Shown piece by piece: positions 1 through 7,177 of a DNA stretch of 7,794 nt. The stretch comes from an uncultured Planctomycetaceae bacterium. GTDB lineage: Bacteria > Planctomycetota > Planctomycetia > Pirellulales > UBA1268. The DNA lies in assembly GCA_903949225.1 (NCBI GenBank), contig CAJAYZ010000285.1, positions 1 through 7,794 of the forward strand, given 5' to 3'. Positions within the stretch are counted from its first letter, which is position 1; each line of letters starts with the position of its first letter. The notes under the pieces are model-generated. The model worked only from the letters and a program-made list of their open reading frames with translations, ran no database searches and had not been told where the DNA came from. The translations under genes were made by a program, and so were the position numbers.

Positions 1-1311
1 GTGTCGGGGGTCAACCCGGTCGCGCTGAAGGCCGGCATCGAGCGGGCCGTGGAGGAGATCTCTGCGAAGCTCAAGGAGATGTCGATTCCCGTGAAGGGGA
101 AGAAGGAGATGGCCCAAGTCGCTGCCATCGCCGCCAACAACGACATGGAAATCGGCCTGCAACTCGCCGAGGCGATGGACAAGGTCGGCAAGGACGGCGT
201 GATCACGGTCGACGAGGGAAAGAGCCTCAAGACCGAGATCGAGTTTGTCGAGGGGATGCAGTTCGACCGCGGCTACCTCTCCCCCTACTTCGTCACCAAC
301 TCGCAGCAGATGCAGTGCGTCCTCGACGACTGCTACATCCTCGTCTTCGAGAAGAAGATCTCGAGCGTCAAGGACATCGTCCCGCTCCTCGAGGCCGTCG
401 TGAACGCCGGCAAGCCGCTGCTGATCGTCTCCGAGGAGGTCGACGGCGAGGCCCTCGCCACGCTCGTCATCAACCGCCTCCGCGGCACCTTCCAGGTCTG
501 TGCCGTCAAGGCTCCGGGCTACGGTGATCGCCGCAAGGCGATGATGGAGGACATCGCGATCCTCACCGGCGCCACCGCCGTCTTCGAGAACCTCGGCATG
601 AAGCTCGACGGCCTCGGGCTCGCCGAGCTCGGCCGGGCCAAGAAGGTGATCATCGACAAGGACAACACGACGATCATCGAAGGGGCCGGCAAGACGAGCG
701 AGATCAAGGCCCGGATCGAGCAGATCCGCCGCGAGATCGACGCCGCCACGAGCGACTACGACCGCGAGAAGCTCGAAGAGCGTCTCGCCAAGCTCTCCGG
801 TGGCGTCGCCAAGCTCAACGTCGGTGCGGCCACCGAGAGTGAGATGAAGGAGAAGAAGGCCCGTGTCGAGGATGCCCTCCACGCCACCCGGGCCGCCGTC
901 GCCGAGGGGATCCTCCCCGGTGGTGGTGTCGCGCTGCTCCGGGCCAGCTCCCAGGTGAAGCCGAAGGGACTCTCCCAGGACGAGACGGTCGGCTTCAACA
1001 TCGTCGTTCGGGCCTGCCGGGCTCCGGTGACGATGATCTCCTCGAATGCCGGCCAGGACGGCTCGATTGTCTGCGAGAAGGTGCTCTCCGGGAGCGGCAA
1101 CTTCGGTTACAACGCCGCCACCAACGAGTACGAGGATCTGGTCAAGGCCGGCGTCATCGACCCGACGAAGGTGACGCGGACTGCCCTCCAGAATGCCACG
1201 AGCGTTTCGACGCTCCTCCTCACCAGCGACGCGCTGATCGCGGAGAAGCCGAAGGACCACAAGGCGAAGGCCGGGTCCGGCGGCCACGGCGGCGACTACG
1301 ACATGTATTGA
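1..1311 (+). CDS. groEL: GroEL/Hsp60 chaperonin, 5'-truncated by window edge
   Basis: Group I chaperonin subunit, which folds proteins in the cytoplasm inside a double ring capped by GroES, using ATP. The 436 visible residues align colinearly with E. coli GroEL from about residue 108, so roughly the first 107 residues (including the first ATP-binding motif) lie before the window; the GTG at base 1 is an internal codon, not a start. Visible landmarks are GMQFDRGYLSPYF at 85-97 (apical substrate- and GroES-binding residues equivalent to Y199, Y203 and F204), EALATLVINRLRG at 150-162, KAPGYGDRRKAM at 170-181, ATSDYDREKL at 249-258, and ARVEDALHATRAAV at 287-300 with Asp291 equivalent to catalytic D398. 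GGGVAL (307-312) and GYNAAT (369-374) complete the C-terminal equatorial domain. The tail ends GGHGGDYDMY instead of the usual Gly-Gly-Met repeats, which suggests one of several paralogues. A strong terminator follows. No groES is in the window. Confidence 0.97.
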   Translation: MSGVNPVALKAGIERAVEEISAKLKEMSIPVKGKKEMAQVAAIAANNDMEIGLQLAEAMDKVGKDGVITVDEGKSLKTEIEFVEGMQFDRGYLSPYFVTNSQQMQCVLDDCYILVFEKKISSVKDIVPLLEAVVNAGKPLLIVSEEVDGEALATLVINRLRGTFQVCAVKAPGYGDRRKAMMEDIAILTGATAVFENLGMKLDGLGLAELGRAKKVIIDKDNTTIIEGAGKTSEIKARIEQIRREIDAATSDYDREKLEERLAKLSGGVAKLNVGAATESEMKEKKARVEDALHATRAAVAEGILPGGGVALLRASSQVKPKGLSQDETVGFNIVVRACRAPVTMISSNAGQDGSIVCEKVLSGSGNFGYNAATNEYEDLVKAGVIDPTKVTRTALQNATSVSTLLLTSDALIAEKPKDHKAKAGSGGHGGDYDMY

Positions 1312-1334
1312 TCGGCTAACGGCCGACATGCCTG

Positions 1335-1352
1335 CCGCTCTTCAACGAGCGG
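1335..1352. other. small inverted repeat downstream of groEL
   Basis: CCGCTC (1335-1340) and GAGCGG (1347-1352) are perfect 6-bp complementary arms around the loop TTCAAC. It lies between the groEL stop and the main terminator. No T-run follows directly on the plus strand, so it is not a terminator by itself. It could protect the 3' end of the groEL transcript or be a chance structure in GC-rich DNA. Confidence 0.45.
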
Positions 1353-1364
1353 ACTGAAAAAGAG

Positions 1365-1398
1365 CCGGGGCGTCCGTCATGGACGCCCCGGTTTTTTT
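1365..1398. terminator. bidirectional intrinsic terminator between groEL and the convergent glycan operon
   Basis: The arms CCGGGGCGTCC (1365-1375) and GGACGCCCCGG (1381-1391) are perfectly complementary over 11 bp with a 5-base loop, GTCAT. Seven Ts follow at 1392-1398, giving a classic Rho-independent terminator for groEL. On the other strand the same stem is followed by five Ts (complement of the A-run at 1356-1360), so it can also stop the minus-strand operon that ends at 1475. Its place between two converging genes fits this double use. Confidence 0.93.
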
Positions 1399-1474
1399 AT
1401 GCCTTCCGGCACGATTCCGCTTCCGCCCCGCGTCCCCCGACGGTCGGCACCGTCGGGCTCCGCCGGACGGCCGA

Positions 1475-2314
1475 TCAGGCCTGCTTCTCGAGGAAGGCGA
1501 GGAACTCGGCCGTGGTGGCGCCGGGGAATCCAGTGAACGGACCGATGACGTCGCAGTGGAGAAGTCCGACGTTGTGGAGCCGACTGAAGATCTCCTTGAA
1601 CGACTCCGGCGTCCACGTCGAGCAATGGACATCGAGGTAGTGCTTCTCGTTCCAGACGAAGTTCGCGTAGTTCACGGCGTCCTTGTCGGTGTAGTGCCGA
1701 TGGATCTCTTCAAAGCTGGGCATCTCCCCCTCCACGAGCGGCTCGCCGCGGTGGAAGAACGACTGCGAGAGGAAATCCATCACTTGCGTCGGCGTCGGCA
1801 ACGCGGGCTTCTCGATCGACCAACCGACCACCTGCCCGAAGGTGGTGTTTTGCCGGTAGTAATCCATCGACTGGGTGCGCATCGGCAGCATGATCGCCAC
1901 CCGGCCCCCGACCTCGATGCACTCGAGGATCTCGTTGAGCCAGCCCAGGGGATTGGGAACGTGCTCCATGACATGCGAAGCCACGGCGTAGGCGAACTTC
2001 CGTCCCCCCACGCACTTGGAGAGACGCTTCCCCGGAACCCACACCGCATCGATGTGAGGCACATCCCGGCCTGTCGCACCGGGGTTTTCAGAGGCCTTCC
2101 GCCGAATCTCGTCGTTGTCGATGCAGTCGACGTAGAAGACGTCGTACTTCGCACGGTCGACCATCGGGTTGAAATACGGGGCTATCTCCAACCCACAGAG
2201 GTGGGAGGGAAGATGGCTCATCACGAAGGCCCTGCGGGCATCCGAACCGGAAAGCGGCGGCGGGGCGTCGATCACGGAAGGCGTGGTCGACTCCGGAAGC
2301 ATGACAGTCGACAT
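1475..2314 (-). CDS. class I SAM-dependent methyltransferase, glycan-cluster type
   Basis: Predicted cytoplasmic methyltransferase of 279 residues; the substrate is unknown. The Rossmann core is recognisable. The first strand and loop are LCGLEIAPYFNPMV (39-52), a weak motif I of the kind seen in glycan-cluster methyltransferases (LEIGP...P). FYVDCID (60-66) supplies the acidic residue that normally binds the SAM ribose. ASHVMEHVPNPLGWLNEIL (112-130) and ECIEVGGRVAIMLP (131-144) are the typical motif around strands 4 and 5 of Methyltransf_11-like enzymes. MDYYRQNTT (150-158) resembles a segment following this motif in relatives. The ATG at 2314 was chosen because GAGGAG (2322-2327) lies 7 bases upstream; a longer in-frame extension would overlap the preceding gene and lacks support. 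It is the last gene of a three-gene operon, 46 bases after the epimerase gene, which suggests methylation of a sugar or lipid-linked glycan. That role is inferred from context only. Confidence 0.85.
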   Translation of the reverse strand: MSTVMLPESTTPSVIDAPPPLSGSDARRAFVMSHLPSHLCGLEIAPYFNPMVDRAKYDVFYVDCIDNDEIRRKASENPGATGRDVPHIDAVWVPGKRLSKCVGGRKFAYAVASHVMEHVPNPLGWLNEILECIEVGGRVAIMLPMRTQSMDYYRQNTTFGQVVGWSIEKPALPTPTQVMDFLSQSFFHRGEPLVEGEMPSFEEIHRHYTDKDAVNYANFVWNEKHYLDVHCSTWTPESFKEIFSRLHNVGLLHCDVIGPFTGFPGATTAEFLAFLEKQA

Positions 2315-2360
2315 GGTGAATCTCCTCGAAGGGGCAGCCAAGTGGATAGGAAAGGGGGTG

Positions 2361-3377
2361 TCAGGCGGCGCGGGTGCCGGAGGTTTCGTCGCCGACCGGG
2401 TCGCGACGAGGTGCCAACGGGACCGTCGCCGTTCCCCGCTCCTCTTCGAGCCAGGCGGCGACGCGGCCGGTGGAGCGGAGCCAATCGACGGTGTGTGCGA
2501 GGCCATCGGCGAGCGTCGTCGCGGCCCGGTAGCCGACCTTCTCGGCCGCTCGCTCCACCGACATCACCCGGCGGGTATACCCGACCGGCTTGTCGGCGAG
2601 GAACCGTGGGCGGAGCCCCGGGCCGGCCGCGCGGGCCACCGCTTCGGCAATCTCGCCGATCGAGGTCTCGCGGCCCGAGCCGAGGTTGAAGGATTCACCG
2701 CCGAAGGGGCGATCCTGGAGGGCGATCGTGGCGATCCCCTCCGCCACGTCACCGACATAGACGAAGTCGCGGGTCGCCGAGCCGTCCCCCCAGACCTCGA
2801 AGGTCGACTGGCGGCGCTCGACAGCAAGGAGCGCCTTGCGGACCAGCGCCGCCACGACGTGCCCGCGGTCGGTGTCGAAGGTGTCGCCGGGGCCGGAGAG
2901 ATTCGAGGGGATGACCGTGACCGTGTCGCGACCCGCCATCCCGCAGATCGCGTCGGCGGCGATCGACGAGGCGAGCTTCGCGTAGCCGTAGCTCCCCGTG
3001 TCGCCCGAGGGCACCCCTTCAAACAGCGCCGCTTCCCGGAGGGGGAGCGTGGCTGAGCCGGAGTAGGCACAGGGGGTGCCAGCGAGGACGACGCGGCCGG
3101 CCCGGCCGCGGCAAGCGGCACGGATGACGTTGAGGCCGAGCTGGAAATTGTCGTGGAACGCGCGCCCCGCACAGCTCCGCAGATAGCCGACCCCACCGAC
3201 ATCCGCGGCCAGATGGATGATCGTGTCGGCCTCCGCGAGGAGCCGCTCGGCGACCTCCGGATCGCGCAGGTCGCCATCACGGCGCCCCAGCGCCCTCACC
3301 TCGACACCGCGACGTACGAGGCTCGCGACAACGTGCGACCCGAGGAACCCCCGAGCGCCGGTGACGTGGATCTGCAT
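2361..3377 (-). CDS. GDP-L-fucose-synthase-like NAD(P)-dependent epimerase/reductase (extended SDR)
   Basis: Extended short-chain dehydrogenase of 338 residues, most like GDP-L-fucose synthase, which epimerises C3 and C5 of GDP-4-keto-6-deoxymannose and then reduces C4 with NADPH. The dinucleotide-binding motif TGARGFLG is at 6-13, and IIHLAADVGGVGY at 53-65 matches the family's HLAAkVGGI segment. YGYAK (130-134) gives the YxxxK catalytic pair. PSNLSGPGDTFDTDRGHVVAALVRK (157-181) parallels the family's N-L-(Y)-GP-DNF...HVIPALIRK block, keeping the His (173) used as acid/base. WGDGSATRDFVYVGDVA (196-212) and FNLGSGRETSI (230-240) complete the sugar-nucleotide domain. The active-site loop, usually GSSCIYP, reads GTPCAYS (100-106): the Cys is kept but the catalytic Ser is Thr. 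About 35 residues trail the usual end. The ATG at 3377 has AAGGGGA (3383-3389) 5 bases upstream. It sits 29 bases after the glycosyltransferase gene. The exact sugar is uncertain. Confidence 0.87.
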   Translation of the reverse strand: MQIHVTGARGFLGSHVVASLVRRGVEVRALGRRDGDLRDPEVAERLLAEADTIIHLAADVGGVGYLRSCAGRAFHDNFQLGLNVIRAACRGRAGRVVLAGTPCAYSGSATLPLREAALFEGVPSGDTGSYGYAKLASSIAADAICGMAGRDTVTVIPSNLSGPGDTFDTDRGHVVAALVRKALLAVERRQSTFEVWGDGSATRDFVYVGDVAEGIATIALQDRPFGGESFNLGSGRETSIGEIAEAVARAAGPGLRPRFLADKPVGYTRRVMSVERAAEKVGYRAATTLADGLAHTVDWLRSTGRVAAWLEEERGTATVPLAPRRDPVGDETSGTRAA

Positions 3378-3406
3378 CGCATTCCCCTTCGGAGTCTTAT
3401 GAATCG

Positions 3407-4687
3407 TCAGGCCGCCCCGGCGGCCCCGGTGAGCACCGAGTGGTAGACCCGCTCGTAGGCCGCCTGCGTCATGTCGAGGGAATAGTTTGCCCGAGCGGAA
3501 TCGCGGTGGCTCTGCGCGTCGGGGTGGAACTTCTCCTCCGCCCGAACACATTCCTTGATCGTCTTGGCGAAGGTCTCCGCGTCGCCGACATCGATGGCGA
3601 TGCTCGAGAACGCCGTCTGCTTTTCCATCCGGTAGACGAACATCGACCGGGCCCGCGACGTGATCACCGGCTTGTCGTAGGAGAGGGCGTCGGCGAGCAC
3701 CGCCGACCCTGACTGTCCGACCTCGTCATACGGCAGGACGAACAGGTCCGCCTGGGAGAGGACGGCCCCCTGTTCGGCCGGATCGCCGAGAAATCCGGTG
3801 AAGATGATCCGCGACTGCAGCCCCCAGACGTCGGCCTGCTGGATGAGATCCATCCAGTAGTCGTTGCCGGTCTTGTCCTTGGGGTGAATGCCCCCGGCAA
3901 CGACGAGCTTGAACGACTCTGGCAGGTGCTTGAAGGCGCTCAGAAGGTGACCGTGCCCCTTGTAGCGGCTCACGAAGCCCGGCATCATCACCCACGTCTC
4001 GCGCGGGTGCTTCACGAAGGCCGGGGTGACATGCGCGCTCGCCACCCGCTCGATCGGGATCGGGATCACGGTCACGCGCTTTTTGAGCTTCGGGAAGGTT
4101 TCCACGAAGTACTTGTGGGTGTCTTTGCTGTGAAGGACGATCGCGTCGGCGCGGTGGAGCGCGGCGCTGATGTGCCGGTTGCGGAGCCGGTGGAAAACCC
4201 CCTCGACGAACTGCGACGTGGGCCGGCTGCGCTGGTTGCGGGTCATGCTCTTGAGCCAGGTGTGCAGGCTCACGACCAGCGGCTTGTCGAGCCGTCGGCA
4301 GACGTCGGCGAATCGCTCGTTCGACGGGCCGATCCGGCGGGCAAAGAAGCAGAATTCGTGCTGAATGTGGACGAGATCGGCCCGGGAGCGATTCACCCGG
4401 CCAATCAGATCGGCGAAGTAGCGGTTCATCTCGCCGGCCGAGATCCGCCGGTCGCCGTCGATGAAGTTTTGCATGTCGAAGGGGAGGACATCGGAAAACC
4501 GCTCGAGGCCGACGGCCAACCGCTTCGCGTACTCGGCATTGCCGCACTGCTGATCCCACGGAGTCATCAGCGCGACCGCCAACCGCGGGGACCGGGGGCG
4601 GGCAGGATTCGCCTCGGGCGGAACTGCCGCCGGGGCGCGGCGGCTCGCCGCATCCGCATCGATCAGGGCCGTGTCGCCGACTGCCAT
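3407..4687 (-). CDS. GT4-type (GT-B fold) glycosyltransferase
   Basis: Glycosyltransferase family 4-like protein of 426 residues that should transfer a sugar from a nucleotide donor to a glycan or lipid acceptor at the cytoplasmic face. A Pro/Ala/Arg-rich stretch (about 1-35) precedes the N-terminal Rossmann domain. This opens LAVALMTPWDQQCGNAEYAKRLAVGL (36-61), the position of the usual glycine-rich acceptor loop, and includes LVHIQHEFCFF (105-115) and VVSLHTW (138-144). The C-terminal donor domain has PGFVSRYKGHGHLLSAFKHLP (236-256), LVVAGG (261-266), IIFTGFLGD (294-302) and ADLFVLPYDEVGQSGSAVLADALSYDKPVITS (313-344), the usual GT4 nucleotide-sugar region. No signal peptide or membrane helix is seen. 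The ATG at 4687 was chosen because AAGGGA (4694-4699) lies 6 bases upstream and the protein before it has low complexity; an earlier in-frame ATG at 4819 exists. It is the first gene of a three-gene operon. Donor and acceptor cannot be read from sequence. Confidence 0.9.
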   Translation of the reverse strand: MAVGDTALIDADAASRRAPAAVPPEANPARPRSPRLAVALMTPWDQQCGNAEYAKRLAVGLERFSDVLPFDMQNFIDGDRRISAGEMNRYFADLIGRVNRSRADLVHIQHEFCFFARRIGPSNERFADVCRRLDKPLVVSLHTWLKSMTRNQRSRPTSQFVEGVFHRLRNRHISAALHRADAIVLHSKDTHKYFVETFPKLKKRVTVIPIPIERVASAHVTPAFVKHPRETWVMMPGFVSRYKGHGHLLSAFKHLPESFKLVVAGGIHPKDKTGNDYWMDLIQQADVWGLQSRIIFTGFLGDPAEQGAVLSQADLFVLPYDEVGQSGSAVLADALSYDKPVITSRARSMFVYRMEKQTAFSSIAIDVGDAETFAKTIKECVRAEEKFHPDAQSHRDSARANYSLDMTQAAYERVYHSVLTGAAGAA

Positions 4688-4860
4688 GGGCTGTCCCTTC
4701 GTACGATTCTTCCCCTCAAGGCCTGCAGCGAACGGGCGCTCGGCAGGACTGGCCCGGGATCCGACGGGGCGGGGCGGGGGAACCGGGCGGGAAGGTAGCA
4801 AGTGGCCCAGCTCCCCCAAAGGGCAGTTTCAGGGCCGACGAGGGAGGATTCACCGTGAGC
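4688..4860. other. 173-base gap between the feo operon and the glycan operon
   Basis: No convincing coding sequence, and no hairpin followed by a T-run to end the feo transcript. The region contains the palindrome GTGAGCTCAC (4855-4864, overlapping the stop of the small protein gene). It also holds an imperfect stem (4722-4747; arms CCTGCAGCG and CGCT-CG-GCAGG) in the glycosyltransferase leader, and the ribosome binding site AAGGGA (4694-4699). I could not find a good -35/-10 pair, so read-through from feo into the glycan operon is possible. Confidence 0.5.
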
Positions 4861-5061
4861 TCACGCCCTGGGCCGCTCCGAGCGTCGTCCCGGCGGGGGC
4901 GCGATTCCCTCCAGCGGCACGAAGCCGTCGTGCCCCGGTGGAATCCCCGGCGGGGGGGCACACGAGGGAGTGAGGAGTCGGCTGACGAGCGACCGTGCCA
5001 TCCACACGGCGGCCGCCACGGCGACCGCGATCACGATTCCATCTTGGAGGAGCGCTGACAC
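4861..5061 (-). CDS. small single-pass membrane protein encoded directly after feoB
   Basis: Predicted 66-residue protein, not recognised at family level. Residues 9-21 (IVIAVAVAAAVWM) form one short hydrophobic helix near the N-terminus. A basic turn follows (ARSLVSRLL, 22-30), then a Pro-rich tail with one Cys (34) and repeated APPPG. The layout (a short N-terminal helix directly downstream of feoB in the same direction) recalls the FeoB-associated Cys-rich membrane proteins, but the cluster of cysteines that defines that family is missing. The GTG start at 5061 is 8 bases after the feoB stop, and GAGGTGG (5065-5071) runs into the feoB stop codon, which points to translational coupling. The spacing of 3 bases is short, so a slightly different start is possible. 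Codons mostly end in C or G as in neighbouring genes, supporting a real gene. An iron-uptake role is inferred from position only. Confidence 0.6.
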   Translation of the reverse strand: MSALLQDGIVIAVAVAAAVWMARSLVSRLLTPSCAPPPGIPPGHDGFVPLEGIAPPPGRRSERPRA

Positions 5062-5069
5062 AATCCACC

Positions 5070-7154
5070 TCAGCCGACGAGGAACGTGCCGAGTTGGTAG
5101 GTCACAAAAGCCCCCAGCCAAGCAAGCGCCGTCATCGAGGTGAAGGACGCCACCGGCCAGATCCAACTCCCGGTCTCCCTCCAGATCACCACCAGCGTGC
5201 TGGCACACTGGGCACAGAGGGCAAAGAACACCATGATCGATAGGGCCACCGGCAGCGTGAACACCTTCCGCCGGCTGCCGTCCCATGTGGCGGCCCGGAG
5301 GCGGCGGACGAGTGCCGTGCCCCCCTCCTCGCTCCCGGCATCGACGTCACCGAGGTTGTAGATCACGCCGAGCGTCCCGAGCACGACCTCGCGGGCCGGG
5401 AAACTGGCGATCGCCGCACATCCCAGCCGCCAGTCCCATCCCAGCGGCCGGACGACCGGCTCGATGAAGCGGCCAGTGAGCCCGAGGAAACTCTGCCGCT
5501 GCGCCGCCCCGCGCCGCGCGGCGTCGAGCCCCTCCGGGGTGTCGAGGGCGTCGAGCGCCGCGGAAAGATCGGCGACCGCCGCGGCATCCTCCTCGCCCTC
5601 GAGCCGGGCGCGGAGGCTCGTCCGTTCACTTGCCACTTCGGCCTCGACCGCGGCTTCATTCCGCGGATAGTGGGAGAGCGCCCAGAGCACGACGCTCATG
5701 GCGAGGATCGTGGTGCCGGCGCCGGAGAGGAACGACCAGGTCGCCTCGCGGACGCGTTCGAGGACGATCCGCACCTGCGGCCAGCGCCAGCCGGGAAGCT
5801 CCATGACGAACGGCTGCGGCGGACCGCGGAAAACCGTTCGCGTGAGCACGAAAGCAGCCAGGGCCGCCACGATCACGCCGAGGGCGTAGAGCGATGCGAG
5901 CACGACTGCCGGGAGCCGGAGCCATGGGATCCCCGCCACCGGCACGTTGGGGACGAATGCCCCGCACATGAGAAAATAGACCGGCAGCCGCGCCGAACAG
6001 CTCATGAGGGGCGCCAGGAGGATCGTGAGGAGCCGGTCGCGGGGGTTCTCGATCGTCCGCGCGGCCATGATCCCGGGGATCGCGCAGGCGAAGCTCGAGA
6101 GGAGCGGAATGAACGACTTCCCCGACAGCCCCACCCCCACCAGGAGCCGATCCATGAGGAACGCCGCCCGCGACAGATAGCCGCAGCCCTCGAGGAGCGC
6201 GATCCAGAAGAACAACAGGGCGATCTGCGGGACGAAGACGACCACGCTCCCCGCCCCGGCGATCACCCCATCGACCACCAGCGAGCGCACCGCCCCTTCC
6301 GGGAGGAGGCCACGGACGACTTCGGCGACCGTGTCGACGCCGGCGGAAATCCCCTCCATGAGCGGCGCCGCGAGCCAGAAGATCGACGTAAACACCGCGA
6401 GCATCGTGAGCGCGAACAGGAGCGTGCCCCAGACGCGGTGCGTGACGACGGCGTCGATCCGGTCGTCAATCGAGCGTGCCACGGGGCGGCGACGGACGAC
6501 CCCTTCGACCACCCGCTCGATCCACGCATAGCGACCGATCGCCTCGCGCGCCGCCGGCAGTTGGGCGGGGTCGACCGCGGCCAGCGCCGCCGCAAGCCCC
6601 TCCGGCTGTCGGGGAGGCAGTGCGGCGATGATCGCATCGGCGAGCTTCGCGATTCCCTGCCGGCGTGGCGCCACCACCGGCACGACCGCACAGCCCAGAC
6701 GGCGCGACAGCTCGGCTGCATCGACCGCGATGCCCCGGTCGGCCGCGGCGTCACCGAGCGTGAGGGCGATGACCGTGGGAAGCCCGATCTCGATCGCCTG
6801 GCTGGCGAGGTAGAGATTGCGTTCGAGATTGGTGGCATCGACGACGATCACGATCCGGTCGGGCGCCGGCATTCCCGCCAACCGGCCACGGAGCAGATCG
6901 ACGGCCACCTTCTCATCGGGGCTCTTCGGCGACAGGCTGTAGGTGCCGGGGAGATCGATGAGATCGATCGGGCGACCGGCATGCACGAAGCGGCCGACCT
7001 TCTCCTCGACCGTCACGCCGGGGTAGTTGCCGACGCGCGTCGGGATCCCGGCCAATGCTGAGAAGAGCGTACTTTTGCCGGTGTTCGGGTTGCCCAGCAG
7101 GGCGACCGTCAGCGGCGGAGACGCTTCCGCAGCCCCCGCGGCGGTCACGTTCAT
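5070..7154 (-). CDS. feoB: FeoB ferrous iron transporter
   Basis: Inner-membrane Fe(II) importer with a cytoplasmic G-protein domain; 694 residues, near normal family length. The G domain shows G1 GNPNTGKST (21-29), switch I VGNYPGVTVE (41-50) with Thr48, and G3 DLPG (67-70). The G4 position reads TLGD (132-135) where NxxD is expected, and the G5 region VAPRRQG (161-167) is also atypical. A helical spacer (about 180-235) leads to the membrane part. The first Gate motif is IPLLSSFACAIPGIMAARTIENPRDRLLTILLAPLMSCSARLPVYFL (349-395) and the second WDWRLGCAAIASFPAREVVLGTLGVIYNLG (573-602). The C-terminus (VALSIMVFFALCAQCASTLVVIWRETGSW...MTALAWLGAFVTYQ) is strongly family-like. A charged, probably helical loop lies at about 498-552. 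The ATG at 7154 is 23 bases after feoA and matches the usual distance to G1; its ribosome binding site is weak, so coupling to feoA is likely. A small membrane protein gene follows after 8 bases. Confidence 0.97.
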   Translation of the reverse strand: MNVTAAGAAEASPPLTVALLGNPNTGKSTLFSALAGIPTRVGNYPGVTVEEKVGRFVHAGRPIDLIDLPGTYSLSPKSPDEKVAVDLLRGRLAGMPAPDRIVIVVDATNLERNLYLASQAIEIGLPTVIALTLGDAAADRGIAVDAAELSRRLGCAVVPVVAPRRQGIAKLADAIIAALPPRQPEGLAAALAAVDPAQLPAAREAIGRYAWIERVVEGVVRRRPVARSIDDRIDAVVTHRVWGTLLFALTMLAVFTSIFWLAAPLMEGISAGVDTVAEVVRGLLPEGAVRSLVVDGVIAGAGSVVVFVPQIALLFFWIALLEGCGYLSRAAFLMDRLLVGVGLSGKSFIPLLSSFACAIPGIMAARTIENPRDRLLTILLAPLMSCSARLPVYFLMCGAFVPNVPVAGIPWLRLPAVVLASLYALGVIVAALAAFVLTRTVFRGPPQPFVMELPGWRWPQVRIVLERVREATWSFLSGAGTTILAMSVVLWALSHYPRNEAAVEAEVASERTSLRARLEGEEDAAAVADLSAALDALDTPEGLDAARRGAAQRQSFLGLTGRFIEPVVRPLGWDWRLGCAAIASFPAREVVLGTLGVIYNLGDVDAGSEEGGTALVRRLRAATWDGSRRKVFTLPVALSIMVFFALCAQCASTLVVIWRETGSWIWPVASFTSMTALAWLGAFVTYQLGTFLVG

Positions 7155-7177
7155 GGCGGGGCGGATCCCAGGGGTGG

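Noticed and set aside
1379..2689. Plus-strand reading frame (436 codons) antisense to the methyltransferase
   Set aside because: Arg- and Pro-rich translation with no recognisable family; it begins inside the terminator stem and covers two real minus-strand genes.
4699..4706. Palindrome TCGTACGA close to the glycosyltransferase ribosome binding site
   Set aside because: Only 8 bases and no second copy; too short to call an operator.
4722..4747. Imperfect stem-loop in the leader of the glycosyltransferase gene
   Set aside because: The stem has a 2-base bulge and no T-run, and structures of this strength are expected by chance at this GC content. I saw no riboswitch-like conserved core.
3884..4798. 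Plus-strand reading frame (304 codons) antisense to the glycosyltransferase
   Set aside because: Low-complexity shadow translation with no supporting ribosome binding site; the opposite strand carries a clear GT4 protein.
5670..7061. Long plus-strand reading frame (463 codons) antisense to feoB
   Set aside because: The translation is rich in Arg, Asp, His, Glu and Gly with no domain, and it mirrors the codon bias of feoB; a typical shadow frame in GC-rich DNA.
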